A DNA stretch of 64,000 bases from an uncultured Pseudoteredinibacter sp. (GTDB lineage: Bacteria; Pseudomonadota; Gammaproteobacteria; Pseudomonadales; Cellvibrionaceae), in contig NZ_CANMYE010000004.1 of assembly GCF_947502065.1 (NCBI RefSeq), positions 248,001-312,000 of the forward strand. The letters run 5' to 3'. The stretch's first letter is position 1; each line of letters begins with the position of its first letter. Below are positions 39,840-48,885 of this stretch, one piece after another. The translations under genes and the position numbers were made by a program. A model generated the notes under the pieces. The model saw nothing but the letters and a program-made list of their open reading frames with translations. It did not search any database and was not told the origin of the DNA.

Positions 39840-41507
39840 ATGCTCACCCAGCTCAGCATTAACAACATCACCCTCGTCGATCAGCTAAACCTAGAGCTAG
39901 ACACCGGGCTGACGGCAATCACCGGCGAGACAGGGGCCGGCAAATCCATACTGCTCAATGCGTTGGGCTTGGCCATTGGCGAACGTGCTGATGCTGACAA
40001 AGTGCGTAAAGGGGCTGCCAAAGCAGATGTCTATGCCAGTTTCGACATTGCCGATATTCCCGCCGCGCAGAAGTGGCTACAGCAGCAAGAGCTAGAAAAT
40101 GCTGATGAAGAATGCCTGCTGCGCAGGGTTTTATCCGCTGAAGGGCGCAGCCGAGCTTTTATAAATGGCAAGCCAGTAACTTTGCAGCAGCTCAAGAGTC
40201 TTGGCGAATTACTGATAGATATTCACGGCCAACACGAGCATCAATCCCTACTCAAAAAAGAACAGCACCGCCGCCTGTTGGATAATTTTGGCTCCTTAAA
40301 ACCACTTTTGGAAAAACTAAAACAAGCCTTTAAAGATTATCGCCAAGCCCAGCAGCGCTTTATTGAAAGACGTGATAATGCCGAAGAAATTAGCGCCCGC
40401 CATCAACTATTAAGCTACCAGGTATCGGAGCTCGATGAGCTGGATTTACAAGAAGGCGAGCTAGAGAAAATTGAACAGGAACAGCAGCAACTAGCGAGCG
40501 CTGAAGACACTTTGCATAAGTGTCAGCAAGTTGCTGATTTATGTGAAGGTGAAAGTGAATATAGCCTACGCCAGGGCTTAAACCAGTGTCTGCATTTACT
40601 CGGCGAGATTCAAAGCAAAAGCTCGTCCCTTAACGAAGCAGAATCCATGTTAAGCCAAGCATTGATCCAACTTGAAGAAGCCAATGGGGAAATCCAACGC
40701 CACGTCGATAGCTTCGAGGCAGATCCGGAGCGCTTATACGAATTAGAGAATCGCCTAAGTCGCGTTTACGACATTGCTCGCAAGCATCGTATCGATCCAT
40801 CTGAGTTATGCCAACTTCATCAGCAACTGAGTATAGAACTGGCTGAGCTTGGCAATGTCGATGAAGATTTGGACCACTTGCAACAGCAAGCGGAAGCCGC
40901 CCTTTCACACTATCAAGTATTAGCCGGAAAGTTAAAACAAAAACGCCAAGCTGCTGCTAAAAAGTTGCAACAAGACGTTAACAAACAACTGCAAAATTTA
41001 GCGATGAGCAACGCCACTTTTGAGGTTGCTCTTATCGCTTTGGAAGAACCCAGCAGCAAGGGCAGCGAAGAAATAGAATTTTTAATTGCCACCAATCCAG
41101 GTCAAGAACCTAAGCCGCTAGGCAAAATTGCCTCCGGTGGTGAGCTATCTAGAATCAGCTTAGCGATTCAAGTTGTTACTGCCCAAACCAGCGCTGCTTC
41201 AAGTTTAGTCTTTGACGAAGTTGATGTCGGCATCGGCGGCGCTACCGCCAATGTGGTTGGGCAGATGCTACGCCAGCTTGGCGAACGCTGTCAGGTACTA
41301 TGCGTTACCCACTTACCACAAGTGGCCAGCAAGGCTCACCAACATTTACAGGTTGTAAAAACCACCGATAAAGCCGGTGCGGCGTCTTCGTTAAGTAAAC
41401 TTGCAGAGGATGAAAGAGTTTCCGAGATTGCTAGAATGCTAGGGGGTGAAGCTGGAAGTGAACAAGCCGTTGCTCACGCCAGAGAAATGCTCTCCGTTGT
41501 GCATTAA
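39840..41507 (+). CDS. recN: DNA repair protein RecN
   Basis: An SMC-like ATPase in double-strand-break repair. It has 555 residues: Walker A GETGAGKSILLNALG, a long central coiled coil (about 150-380), the ABC signature SGGELSRISLAIQ and Walker B VFDEVDVGIGG, then the histidine switch CVTHLPQVA. AGGAGG precedes ATG 39840. Expression is expected to be DNA-damage inducible through the LexA box. It is divergent from grpE. Confidence 0.98.
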   Translation: MLTQLSINNITLVDQLNLELDTGLTAITGETGAGKSILLNALGLAIGERADADKVRKGAAKADVYASFDIADIPAAQKWLQQQELENADEECLLRRVLSAEGRSRAFINGKPVTLQQLKSLGELLIDIHGQHEHQSLLKKEQHRRLLDNFGSLKPLLEKLKQAFKDYRQAQQRFIERRDNAEEISARHQLLSYQVSELDELDLQEGELEKIEQEQQQLASAEDTLHKCQQVADLCEGESEYSLRQGLNQCLHLLGEIQSKSSSLNEAESMLSQALIQLEEANGEIQRHVDSFEADPERLYELENRLSRVYDIARKHRIDPSELCQLHQQLSIELAELGNVDEDLDHLQQQAEAALSHYQVLAGKLKQKRQAAAKKLQQDVNKQLQNLAMSNATFEVALIALEEPSSKGSEEIEFLIATNPGQEPKPLGKIASGGELSRISLAIQVVTAQTSAASSLVFDEVDVGIGGATANVVGQMLRQLGERCQVLCVTHLPQVASKAHQHLQVVKTTDKAGAASSLSKLAEDERVSEIARMLGGEAGSEQAVAHAREMLSVVH

Positions 41508-41532
41508 TATTTTTACAGCACGATCGGCGGCA

Positions 41533-41567
41533 ATAAAAAAGCCTAGTGGACACTAGGCTTTTTTATT
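41533..41567. terminator. Bidirectional terminator behind recN
   Basis: AAGCCTAGTG/CACTAGGCTT stem with a 2-base loop, flanked by A-run and T-run; serves recN and the convergent hypothetical gene. Confidence 0.9.
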
Positions 41568-41592
41568 GTAAGATTTATTAGCAATCAAACTA

Positions 41593-42168
41593 TTAGCTTG
41601 ACTGGGTTTCACCTTTAGATGATTGCAGCTCGTTTAGCTCTGGGTACTGCGCAGGATCTACATACATTAGTTTCACCGCAACACCCAATTTGCTTTCACG
41701 CTCCATTATGGGCTCAACCATCATCAACATAACGTTGTAACGGCCATCTAACTCTGTAATACCCGGCAAATGGATTAAAGCCCCACCAGAACCACTACCT
41801 TCCTCGGTTAAAATATTTAAATTGCCCTTGGCAGCCAAAGTTTGGGCGATAACGCTCACCGTAGCCCTTATAGACGCCACGAACGACGGCAGGTTAAAAG
41901 AGCCGCGAAACTCGCTATAGTCGAGTTTAATTTTCATCGGCAAATCTAACTTAGACTCAATACCAGAGCTTTCATCGGTAAGTGTCAGCGTCAAAGTCCC
42001 CACATTTAACCCTTTACCGGATTTAAGGTCTTTCAAGGCCGCCTTTGCTTTGTCCTTCGCCTGCACAATAAAGGTATGATGTAGAATACGACAAGCCAAG
42101 TCACTTACCTGAACCAAATTCAGTTGAAAATTGCGAGCCGGGGCCGCTGCTTTTTGTTCTTCTGCCAT
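41593..42168 (-). CDS. Conserved-looking hypothetical protein
   Basis: A 191-residue protein that I do not recognise. It has no signal peptide or clear membrane segment; its middle is beta-rich with alternating hydrophobic residues (LNVGTLTLTLTDESSG, MKIKLDYSEFRGSFNLPSF), and a Gly/Ser-rich turn (EEGSGSGG) precedes ALIHLPG. The N-terminal Ala-rich and C-terminal Ser/Gln-rich tails look disordered. Codon usage matches its neighbours and the frame is intact, so it is probably a real gene. It sits behind fur, past the fur terminator, and interrupts the usual fur-recN adjacency. Confidence 0.6.
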   Translation of the reverse strand: MAEEQKAAAPARNFQLNLVQVSDLACRILHHTFIVQAKDKAKAALKDLKSGKGLNVGTLTLTLTDESSGIESKLDLPMKIKLDYSEFRGSFNLPSFVASIRATVSVIAQTLAAKGNLNILTEEGSGSGGALIHLPGITELDGRYNVMLMMVEPIMERESKLGVAVKLMYVDPAQYPELNELQSSKGETQSS

Positions 42169-42245
42169 AACAATCTGCTCTAATTCACTTCTTTGCGCGG
42201 TATCACCTAACTACCTTCAACGAGTTAAGTAAAACCATAAAACCA

Positions 42246-42272
42246 AAAATGGGGCCTCAATCGCCCCATTTA
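42246..42272 (-). terminator. Terminator of fur
   Basis: AAATGGGGC/GCCCCATTT stem (42247-42271), followed on the minus strand by TTTGGTTTT, just behind the fur stop. Confidence 0.8.
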
Positions 42273-42292
42273 GCTCAAACCAAGGCCTTTAA

Positions 42293-42700
42293 TTAATCCT
42301 TTGGTTTAACATACAACACTAAGCTGTGACCAACAATCTCATAGCCATGCTCTTCGGCAATAGCATCTTGAAGGCGCTCAATCTCTTCATTGTGGAACTC
42401 TATCACTGTGCCGGTGTCCGTACAAACCATGTGGTCATGATGATCACCACGAGCCAATTCAAACACTGAGTGACCGCCATCAAAATTATGACGAACTACC
42501 AAGCCAGCACCCTCAAACTGAGTGAGAACTCGATATACAGTGGCCAAACCAACGTCTTCTCCCGCTTCCATCAGCGATTTATAGACGTCTTCAGCGCTCA
42601 TGTGATGCTGTTCCGAGGATTCAAGAATTTGCAGGATTTTAACCCTAGGCAAGGTTACTTTTAGTCCAGCCTTGCGTAATTCCTGGTTTTCAACAGCCAT
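42293..42700 (-). CDS. fur: Ferric uptake regulator Fur
   Basis: An Fe2+-responsive repressor of iron acquisition. It has 135 residues: winged helix (1-80; RVKILQILESSEQHHMSAEDVYKSL) and dimerisation domain with the metal ligands in GDHHDHMVC. The second Cys of the enterobacterial CxxC is a Thr (CTDTG), as in pseudomonad Fur, so the structural zinc site of E. coli is not conserved. It is divergent from bamE, the classic arrangement. Confidence 0.97.
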   Translation of the reverse strand: MAVENQELRKAGLKVTLPRVKILQILESSEQHHMSAEDVYKSLMEAGEDVGLATVYRVLTQFEGAGLVVRHNFDGGHSVFELARGDHHDHMVCTDTGTVIEFHNEEIERLQDAIAEEHGYEIVGHSLVLYVKPKD

Positions 42701-42778
42701 TTTTCCCCCAAGAGTCTTCTCAGTATTGAATAAGTTCAGGTATTATCTCCTATTAGTCTAACGAAGTGGAAGCCCTTC

Positions 42779-43126
42779 ATGCAAAAAGCAGTAAAGCTCA
42801 GTTTCGCAGCCGCCTGTCTGGTCTTAGTCAGCGCCTGTTCATACCTTAAATTTCCTGGGGTTTATAGCCTCGATATCCAGCAGGGTAATATCATTACTCA
42901 GGATATGGTTGATCAGCTAAAACCTGGCATGACCAAACGCCAAGTGCGCTTTGTCCTTGGCACGCCATTGATTGCCGATACATTTACACCGGACCGCTGG
43001 GACTACTACTACAGCTTAAAAGACGCTAAGGGTAAGGTGGCCAAAGAACGGCTCACCGTATTTTTTGAAGAAGATAAGTTGGCACGCTTTTCTGGTGATT
43101 TCCGCGCGGACGGTGCTGGTAACTAG
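42779..43126 (+). CDS. bamE: Outer-membrane assembly lipoprotein BamE
   Basis: A small subunit of the BAM complex. It has 115 residues: a lipoprotein signal peptide with lipobox LVSAC (Cys about residue 21), then the SmpA/OmlA domain with QGNIITQDMVDQLKPGMTKRQVRFVLGTP and DRWDYYYSLK. The context fur-bamE-rnfH-ratA is typical. An ACTGAGAAT/ATTCTCAGT repeat at 43132-43172 follows and may aid termination. Confidence 0.97.
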   Translation: MQKAVKLSFAAACLVLVSACSYLKFPGVYSLDIQQGNIITQDMVDQLKPGMTKRQVRFVLGTPLIADTFTPDRWDYYYSLKDAKGKVAKERLTVFFEEDKLARFSGDFRADGAGN

Positions 43127-43269
43127 ACAGTACTGAGAATTAGTCGCACTGGGAATTAATTACATTCTCAGTTTAGCTAACCAAGTGCTGGGTGAAGCAA
43201 ATCTCATTTTTGAGAGGCGCTTCGCAAAGTTATTTGCTAAAACGAGCCACCTCTCATTAATCAGCTAGA

Positions 43270-43584
43270 TTATTCAGCCGCTTTTGCCGCTCGACGTCGG
43301 CGAACCTCTTTAGGGTCCGCAATCAGCGGGCGGTAAATCTCTACCCTATCCCCTTCTTTAAGTTGATGCTCATGGGCTTTTAACAAACCCTTTGTGCCCA
43401 AGCTTTGACCGAATATACCCATCTTGGCCGTATCGGGGTCGATCTCTGGAAAAATTTCATTGATGCCTGATTTCTTTACGGCTTGTAAAGCCGTAGTACC
43501 GGGTTCAACCAATAGAGATACGATCTTTTGCTTATCCGCTAAGGCATAGGCTACCTCAACGGAAATAGTTTCAATATCACTCAT
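43270..43584 (-). CDS. rnfH: RnfH family protein (UPF0125)
   Basis: A ubiquitin-fold protein of 104 residues with the family hallmarks ISVEVAYAL, VEPGTTALQAVKKSGI, GIFGQ and GDRVEIYRPLIADPKEVRRRRA. Its molecular role is unsettled; it is almost always coupled to ratA, which lies 121 bases upstream on the same strand. Confidence 0.96.
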   Translation of the reverse strand: MSDIETISVEVAYALADKQKIVSLLVEPGTTALQAVKKSGINEIFPEIDPDTAKMGIFGQSLGTKGLLKAHEHQLKEGDRVEIYRPLIADPKEVRRRRAAKAAE

Positions 43585-43705
43585 CGTTACATCTAACTCT
43601 TTCTTTTTGAGTCACTTGAGCACATGGCTCGCAATAGTTTCGCCGCTATAAATCGCAAAAAGTCGCCGACTACCATTAGCTCACTACTAGTTAGTCACTA
43701 CAAGC

Positions 43706-44152
43706 TTATAGTTTGCTCGGTCCATAAACTTGCTCAGCTCTTTGACACAGAGCCGCGACCTGCTGATTGGCTGATTTTTCAAATAGCTTCCCAGCGGCTA
43801 ATTTTAGCACGGCATTGTCAAAGCCAAATCTTAAACTCAGCTCCACTTTGCAGGCGTTCTCAGCCAACGGAATAAATCGCCACTCACCCGATAACTCAGA
43901 AAACGGGCCGGCCACCAAACTCATTAACATCTTGCCGGGCCGCTCTAAAATATTGCGGGTGGTAAACTGCTGCTTAATACCAGCCTGGGAAAGGTACAAA
44001 CTGGCCTCTACAAAATCTTCACCTTGTTGATGAACTTCTGCTGCCACACAGCCAGGCATAAATTGCGGGTAGGATTCTATATCCCCAACCAACTCAAACA
44101 TTTGTTCTTGGGAATACGCCACCAGGGCACTACGCTCAATTTCAGTCGCCAT
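43706..44152 (-). CDS. ratA: RatA / Coq10-type START-domain protein
   Basis: A 148-residue SRPBCC-fold protein: IERSALVAYSQEQMFELVGDIESYPQFMPGC at the N-terminus, and the GPFSELSGEWRFIPL core. In E. coli RatA was reported to block 70S association; the family is also related to ubiquinone-binding Coq10. It precedes rnfH. In relatives it is directly divergent from smpB; here an NSS transporter gene lies between. Confidence 0.94.
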   Translation of the reverse strand: MATEIERSALVAYSQEQMFELVGDIESYPQFMPGCVAAEVHQQGEDFVEASLYLSQAGIKQQFTTRNILERPGKMLMSLVAGPFSELSGEWRFIPLAENACKVELSLRFGFDNAVLKLAAGKLFEKSANQQVAALCQRAEQVYGPSKL

Positions 44153-44272
44153 TCATACTTCCATCAACTAAATTCACTAGGCTGCTCATAATCAATAAAG
44201 GTAATCGGCTAAAAAATTGTACTTTTTTGCGCTCACAATTTGCGACCACTACCTTTAATCTCTGCTTCGCGA

Positions 44273-45679
44273 TCACTTTAGCCAACTTTGCAACATGGGC
44301 ATGATAAAAATCGCATAGATCAATAAAGGTGCGCCGTATTTTAACAAGAACAACCAAGCTTGGAAGCGCCATTTTGAATCTTGCTGAAATGCTTCACGTG
44401 CTTTCTCGATTGGCAGCAACCAACCAACTATAACTGCCATAATCATTCCCACTATAGGCATCAATGCATTTGCCGTCACATAATCCAATAGCTGCGAAAA
44501 ATTCATGCCATCTAAGAGTTCGACTTGTTGCCATTGATTAAATGACATCACTACGCCCAGGCCGATAGTCCAACAAACCGTACCCGCAAAAATCGCGCCT
44601 TGGTAACGTGGCCAGCCACGATCAACCATATGGGCTACTAAAGGCTCCATAAGGGGCACCATAGAACTTAAAGCAACGGCAACAACAACAATATAAAACC
44701 AATTGGCCAGCGAGAAGCCACCATCTAAAGAGCCAAACACCGCAGGTAAAGACACAAATAAGGATTCAGGGCCTGCTGCAGGAGCCTGTTCAGGAATCGA
44801 CATCAACAAAGGCAAAGCGACCAAGCCAGCTAAAACTGCAATAAGCAGATCCAGAACACTGATACGCAACACTAAGCGCCCCATTTGACTGCTCTTTGGT
44901 AAATAGCCGCTATAGGTCATCATAACACCCAAGCCCACCCCCAAAGTGAGAAAGCCATGACCTAGTGCTAACAAGAGCGAATCCCAACTGAAATCTTCGG
45001 GCCTAAAGGAAAACATCCAAGCCAGGGCGTAACTAAAATCATCCAACGAGGACAGCTGCATCACCAAAAGCAGCATAATGATAAACATGCCCGGCACGAG
45101 AATTTTAAGAACCCAGGCCAAAACCCTTATACCCGCCGCAACTAAAAGCACGGCCGTCATCATTAATGCCGAGTGCCAGGCCAGCATAGATGTTTGATCG
45201 AGCAAAAAGCGGTCGAATTCAGCCTTACTCGTCGCAAAACTTATCCCCGCAAAGCGATGCTCTAGGCTCATACTTAGGTATTCAAGCCCCCAGCCTCCCA
45301 TGACGCTGTAGATCGGCAAAATCAAAAGACTACCGGCAATCACTAGGTAGCCGACTAATCGCCACAAGCTCGATATGCCCGACAAGCGACTCACATTGGC
45401 CACCGCCAATACTGGGTTGCCACGCCCCAAGCGGCCAATCAGTACCTCAGCCAGCATAATCGGAACGGCTAAGACGATGACACAAAGCAAGTAAACCAGC
45501 AGAAACAAGCCACCACCGTGCTCCCCTACCAAATAAGGGAAACGCCATAAGTTTATTAGGCTTACCGCAGCGCCCGTTGCCCCCCAGACAAAGGGCCAAT
45601 ATCCTAGCCAACGAGCCTCTGCTTTAGCAGAAAGCTCGCTTGCGGGCTGTGCAACTGTATTTTCCTGAACGTTATCCAT
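44273..45679 (-). CDS. Sodium:neurotransmitter symporter family (NSS) transporter 1
   Basis: A 468-residue inner-membrane protein of the LeuT fold with about 11-12 helices. Helix 1 has WGATGAAVSLINLWRFPYLVGEHGGG, where the unwound Na+/substrate site lies, with conserved GGG after it. Members carry amino acids or related amines with Na+. The substrate is not readable. It sits between ratA and smpB and ends in FIMPMLQSWLK. It shares fold but only modest identity with the second NSS gene on the other side of smpB. Confidence 0.92.
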   Translation of the reverse strand: MDNVQENTVAQPASELSAKAEARWLGYWPFVWGATGAAVSLINLWRFPYLVGEHGGGLFLLVYLLCVIVLAVPIMLAEVLIGRLGRGNPVLAVANVSRLSGISSLWRLVGYLVIAGSLLILPIYSVMGGWGLEYLSMSLEHRFAGISFATSKAEFDRFLLDQTSMLAWHSALMMTAVLLVAAGIRVLAWVLKILVPGMFIIMLLLVMQLSSLDDFSYALAWMFSFRPEDFSWDSLLLALGHGFLTLGVGLGVMMTYSGYLPKSSQMGRLVLRISVLDLLIAVLAGLVALPLLMSIPEQAPAAGPESLFVSLPAVFGSLDGGFSLANWFYIVVVAVALSSMVPLMEPLVAHMVDRGWPRYQGAIFAGTVCWTIGLGVVMSFNQWQQVELLDGMNFSQLLDYVTANALMPIVGMIMAVIVGWLLPIEKAREAFQQDSKWRFQAWLFLLKYGAPLLIYAIFIMPMLQSWLK

Positions 45680-45860
45680 AGTTGAAATGCTACCACTAGC
45701 CTTGAGATCCAGCCATAAGCGTGACGCATAATTGTAGGGCCTGCTAACACTAATACAGCCATCACTGCCGTTCTTATTTCATCGCTTCGGCAAGGCAGAG
45801 TGAGCATATTGTGCTTTTTCCACTGTGGCGAGCCCTAAGGTAGCTGAACGGCCCCTTTGG

Positions 45861-45957
45861 GTTAGGCCAAAATCGCCTTACTCTGTGTTGCTCGTTGCTT
45901 ATTTGGAATGACCAAACTACGCGCCTCGCGCCTTGATTAAGACGATTTTGGCTCTAA
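45861..45957. repeat. Inverted-repeat intergenic element upstream of smpB
   Basis: GCCAAAATCGCCTTA (45866-45880) and its near-complement TAAGACGATTTTGGC (45938-45952) bracket about 57 bases; with the outer GTTAG/CTAAC the arms reach some 20 bases, 1-2 mismatches. The inside contains GC-rich CGCGCCTCGCG. It has the look of a small mobile or dispersed intergenic repeat and may supply transcription signals for smpB. Confidence 0.6.
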
Positions 45958-46025
45958 CAGTGAAAGCTGTAATAGTATTAACAGGCCCTAGGTTTTCCGA
46001 ACACTTACCTTTATAATCCGCCGCC

Positions 46026-46499
46026 ATGGCAAAGAAGCAAAAGAAAACCAGTCCCAATACCATCGCTCAAAATAAACGCGCCCGTTTCGACTATCACATC
46101 AGTGATACGGTTGAGGCTGGCCTAGAGCTAATGGGTTGGGAAGTTAAAAGCCTGCGCGAAGGCAAAGGCCAACTTACCGACAGTTATGTGTTTTTCAAAA
46201 ACGGCGAAGCATTTTTATTAAATGCCCAGATTCAGCCGCTGATCAGCGCATCAACTCACTTTGTGACCGAGCCCACCCGCTCTAGACGACTGCTGCTGCA
46301 TAAAAAAGAGATCGCCAAATTGCGCCAAGCCGCCGAGCAGCAGGGTTATAGTGTGATCGCACTTTCTCTTTACTGGAAAAACCACCTGGTGAAATGCCAG
46401 ATTGGATTAGGTAAAGGTAAGCAGCAACACGATAAGCGTGAAACGGAAAAACAGCGCGATTGGAACCGTCAAAAGCAACGTTTGATGCAAGCCAAATAG
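46026..46499 (+). CDS. smpB: SsrA (tmRNA)-binding protein SmpB
   Basis: Partners tmRNA in trans-translation to rescue stalled ribosomes. It has 157 residues: an OB-fold core ([49 protein letters not shown]) and a basic C-terminal tail [19 protein letters not shown] that enters the mRNA channel. The tmRNA gene is not in the window. Confidence 0.98.
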   Translation: MAKKQKKTSPNTIAQNKRARFDYHISDTVEAGLELMGWEVKSLREGKGQLTDSYVFFKNGEAFLLNAQIQPLISASTHFVTEPTRSRRLLLHKKEIAKLRQAAEQQGYSVIALSLYWKNHLVKCQIGLGKGKQQHDKRETEKQRDWNRQKQRLMQAK

Positions 46500-46658
46500 C
46501 ATCCCGTTAGAAATATTGCCAATTTCCGGCTTTTTAGCCAATTTCTCGCATCATTGTTCAAATTGCGGCAAAATCAGCTTGTACCGAGTATGATTTGCCG
46601 TCTTTCAAGAAAAAGAGTGCGGCAGCGTCTACCCAACTAGAATAATGAGACGTAGATT

Positions 46659-48005
46659 ATGAGCAGCCCTAGGGGACAATTCTCTTCCAAAACCGGATTT
46701 ATCATGGCCGCCGCCGGCTCCGCCGTAGGCCTAGGTAATATCTGGGGTTTTCCAACCCAAACAGCAAGTAATGGCGGTGCCGCCTTTGTGCTGGCTTATT
46801 TAGTTCTGGCATTCTGCTTGGCCTATCCGGCTTTGATGGCCGAATTAACACTAGGCCGACACTCACGCTCCAATACTGTCGACGGCTTAGCATCCGTTGC
46901 AGCTAGCCCCCTGACAAAATTCTTTGGTCGCTTTGTAGGCTGGTATGGCATTGTGGTGGCGAGCTTAATTTTAAGCTTCTACACCATTATTGCCGGCTGG
47001 ATGGTGGCCTATCTCTTCGCCCCCGTGACCGATATGCTGAGCATGGAAGCTGCGACGAGCTGGCTCAGCGAACAAAGTAACAGTCGCAACTTAATCTTCG
47101 GCGGCTTGTTTGCCGGTCTTACCATGGCGATTATCGCCAGTGGCGTTGAGTCAGGTATCGAGCGCTGGTCCAGCCGCTTAATGCCAGCGCTGATTATCTT
47201 GCTGATTCTGCTGATCGTTTATGTTCTCATGCAAGAAGGCGCAGCCGAGGGTTTAGAGCTTTATCTATTGCCAGACCTCAGCCAGCTTTCTGATCCACAA
47301 CTGATCGTTAACGCCATGGGGCAGGCCTTCTTCTCGCTCTCCTTAGGTGTTGGCACTATGATGATTTACGGCTCTTACCTGAGCAAAGATGACAGCCTGC
47401 CTCGCCTAGGCGCCATTGTGACGACTGTAGATGTCGGTATCGCCTTTACTGCTGGTCTACTGATCATTCCCGCCATGTTTGTTGCGCAACACCATGGCGC
47501 TACTATCTACAGTGAAAGTGGCGAGCTACTGGCAGGCCCCGATTTGATATTCCAGGTGTTACCAGTGCTATTTGATTCCATGGGAGCTGCCGGCCCTTGG
47601 GTTGCTATTGCTTTTTTCGGCTTGATGACTATTGCCTCGCTTACGTCTTCCATCTCAATGCTTGAAGTTCCTGTAGCCCGAGCGGTAGAGCGCAGTAATG
47701 CTTCTCGCCCAGTGGTAACAATGATTATCGGCGGAATTATTTTTGCGGTTAGCGCCGTGATTATTTTGAATTTTAGCAGCCTATTTGGCCTAGTCGTGGA
47801 TTTCACCACCAAATACAGCCAACCAATTCTTGGCATTTTGCTGTGTATTTTTGCAGGCTGGATTATGCATCGCGACCGCTTGCTAGCCGAACTCAAAGAA
47901 GGTCATGAAGATATTGAAGATAGCCTGTTCTGGAAGATATGGCCGATCTATGTACGCTTCTTCTGCCCGGCGCTAATTTTGCTAAGTTTTTGGCAGAGCT
48001 TATAA
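46659..48005 (+). CDS. Sodium:neurotransmitter symporter family (NSS) transporter 2
   Basis: A 448-residue LeuT-fold transporter with the canonical helix 1 FIMAAAGSAVGLGNIWGFP and helix 6 region SLSLGVGTMMIYGSYLSK. The start MSSPRGQFSSKTGF is typical for bacterial NSS proteins. It is likely to import an amino acid with Na+. It lies 160 bases behind smpB and 41 bases before a TatD-family gene. Compared with NSS 1, it is the more canonical member. Confidence 0.95.
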   Translation: MSSPRGQFSSKTGFIMAAAGSAVGLGNIWGFPTQTASNGGAAFVLAYLVLAFCLAYPALMAELTLGRHSRSNTVDGLASVAASPLTKFFGRFVGWYGIVVASLILSFYTIIAGWMVAYLFAPVTDMLSMEAATSWLSEQSNSRNLIFGGLFAGLTMAIIASGVESGIERWSSRLMPALIILLILLIVYVLMQEGAAEGLELYLLPDLSQLSDPQLIVNAMGQAFFSLSLGVGTMMIYGSYLSKDDSLPRLGAIVTTVDVGIAFTAGLLIIPAMFVAQHHGATIYSESGELLAGPDLIFQVLPVLFDSMGAAGPWVAIAFFGLMTIASLTSSISMLEVPVARAVERSNASRPVVTMIIGGIIFAVSAVIILNFSSLFGLVVDFTTKYSQPILGILLCIFAGWIMHRDRLLAELKEGHEDIEDSLFWKIWPIYVRFFCPALILLSFWQSL

Positions 48006-48045
48006 GCCTGCCATTTCAAGCTACTAGCCATATCACGCTACTATC

Positions 48046-48804
48046 ATGGAGCTGATCGACAGTCATTGCCACCTGGACTTTCCCGAGTTCAGTAATGTCG
48101 ATCAGCTCTGGCAGCAATGCCAAGAACATCATATTTCTCAGCTCATTATCCCTGCCACTGAGCCACAACAATGGCCCAAAATCCAAGCCATATGCAAAAA
48201 ACTTGATGGCTGTTATTGGGCGGCCGGATTACACCCTTGGTGGGTCGATGAAGATAACTTTCACACCCTAAAAAACGAGCTTGAGCAAGCCTTGCAAGAT
48301 CCGAACTGCATTGCGATCGGCGAGTGCGGTTTAGATGGCAGCAAAGGAATCACGCCACTGCATATCGAAGCTCTGCAGTGGCAGCTACAGCAGGCAAGTG
48401 AGCGCAACTTACCCGTTATTCTGCATGCCCACAAAGCACAACAAGAACTGCTCCCTCTTCTTAAACAGCAGCAGCCTCTGTGTGGGGTTGTGCATGGCTT
48501 TAGCGGCAGTATTGAGCTTGCCCAAAACTACATCGACCAAGGTATGTTGATTGGAATTGGAGGCAGCATCAGCTATCCGCGGGCACAAAAGACTCGCCGT
48601 ATGGCCAGCGAGCTGCCGCTATCTAAAATTGTACTGGAAACCGACGCGCCCGCTATGCCTTTATTCGGCAAACAAGGCCAGAGTAATAGCCCACTGCAAC
48701 TGTTAGAAGTAGCCCAGTGCTTAGCTGATCTGCGCCAGCAAGATATCGATCATATTGCTGAGCAAAGCAGCGCTAACAGCCGTGCATTATTTGATCTTAA
48801 ATGA
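48046..48804 (+). CDS. TatD-family metal-dependent hydrolase (YjjV-like)
   Basis: A 252-residue TIM-barrel amidohydrolase-type DNase/deaminase relative. The metal ligands are in IDSHCHLD, IGECGLD, LHAHKA and VHGFSG, and ETDAPAMP near the end. Length and LHPWW suggest the YjjV branch and not TatD itself. The family acts on DNA ends or D-aminoacyl-tRNA in different reports; the role here is unknown. It lies 82 bases upstream of the CsdA-CsdE fusion. Confidence 0.9.
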   Translation: MELIDSHCHLDFPEFSNVDQLWQQCQEHHISQLIIPATEPQQWPKIQAICKKLDGCYWAAGLHPWWVDEDNFHTLKNELEQALQDPNCIAIGECGLDGSKGITPLHIEALQWQLQQASERNLPVILHAHKAQQELLPLLKQQQPLCGVVHGFSGSIELAQNYIDQGMLIGIGGSISYPRAQKTRRMASELPLSKIVLETDAPAMPLFGKQGQSNSPLQLLEVAQCLADLRQQDIDHIAEQSSANSRALFDLK

Positions 48805-48885
48805 GCCGCCAAATCTGTGAGACAATGGCATCATTAACTGAACCATAGGTTCGAGCAAAACGAGAAAATAAGACCTGCAGCTGCC

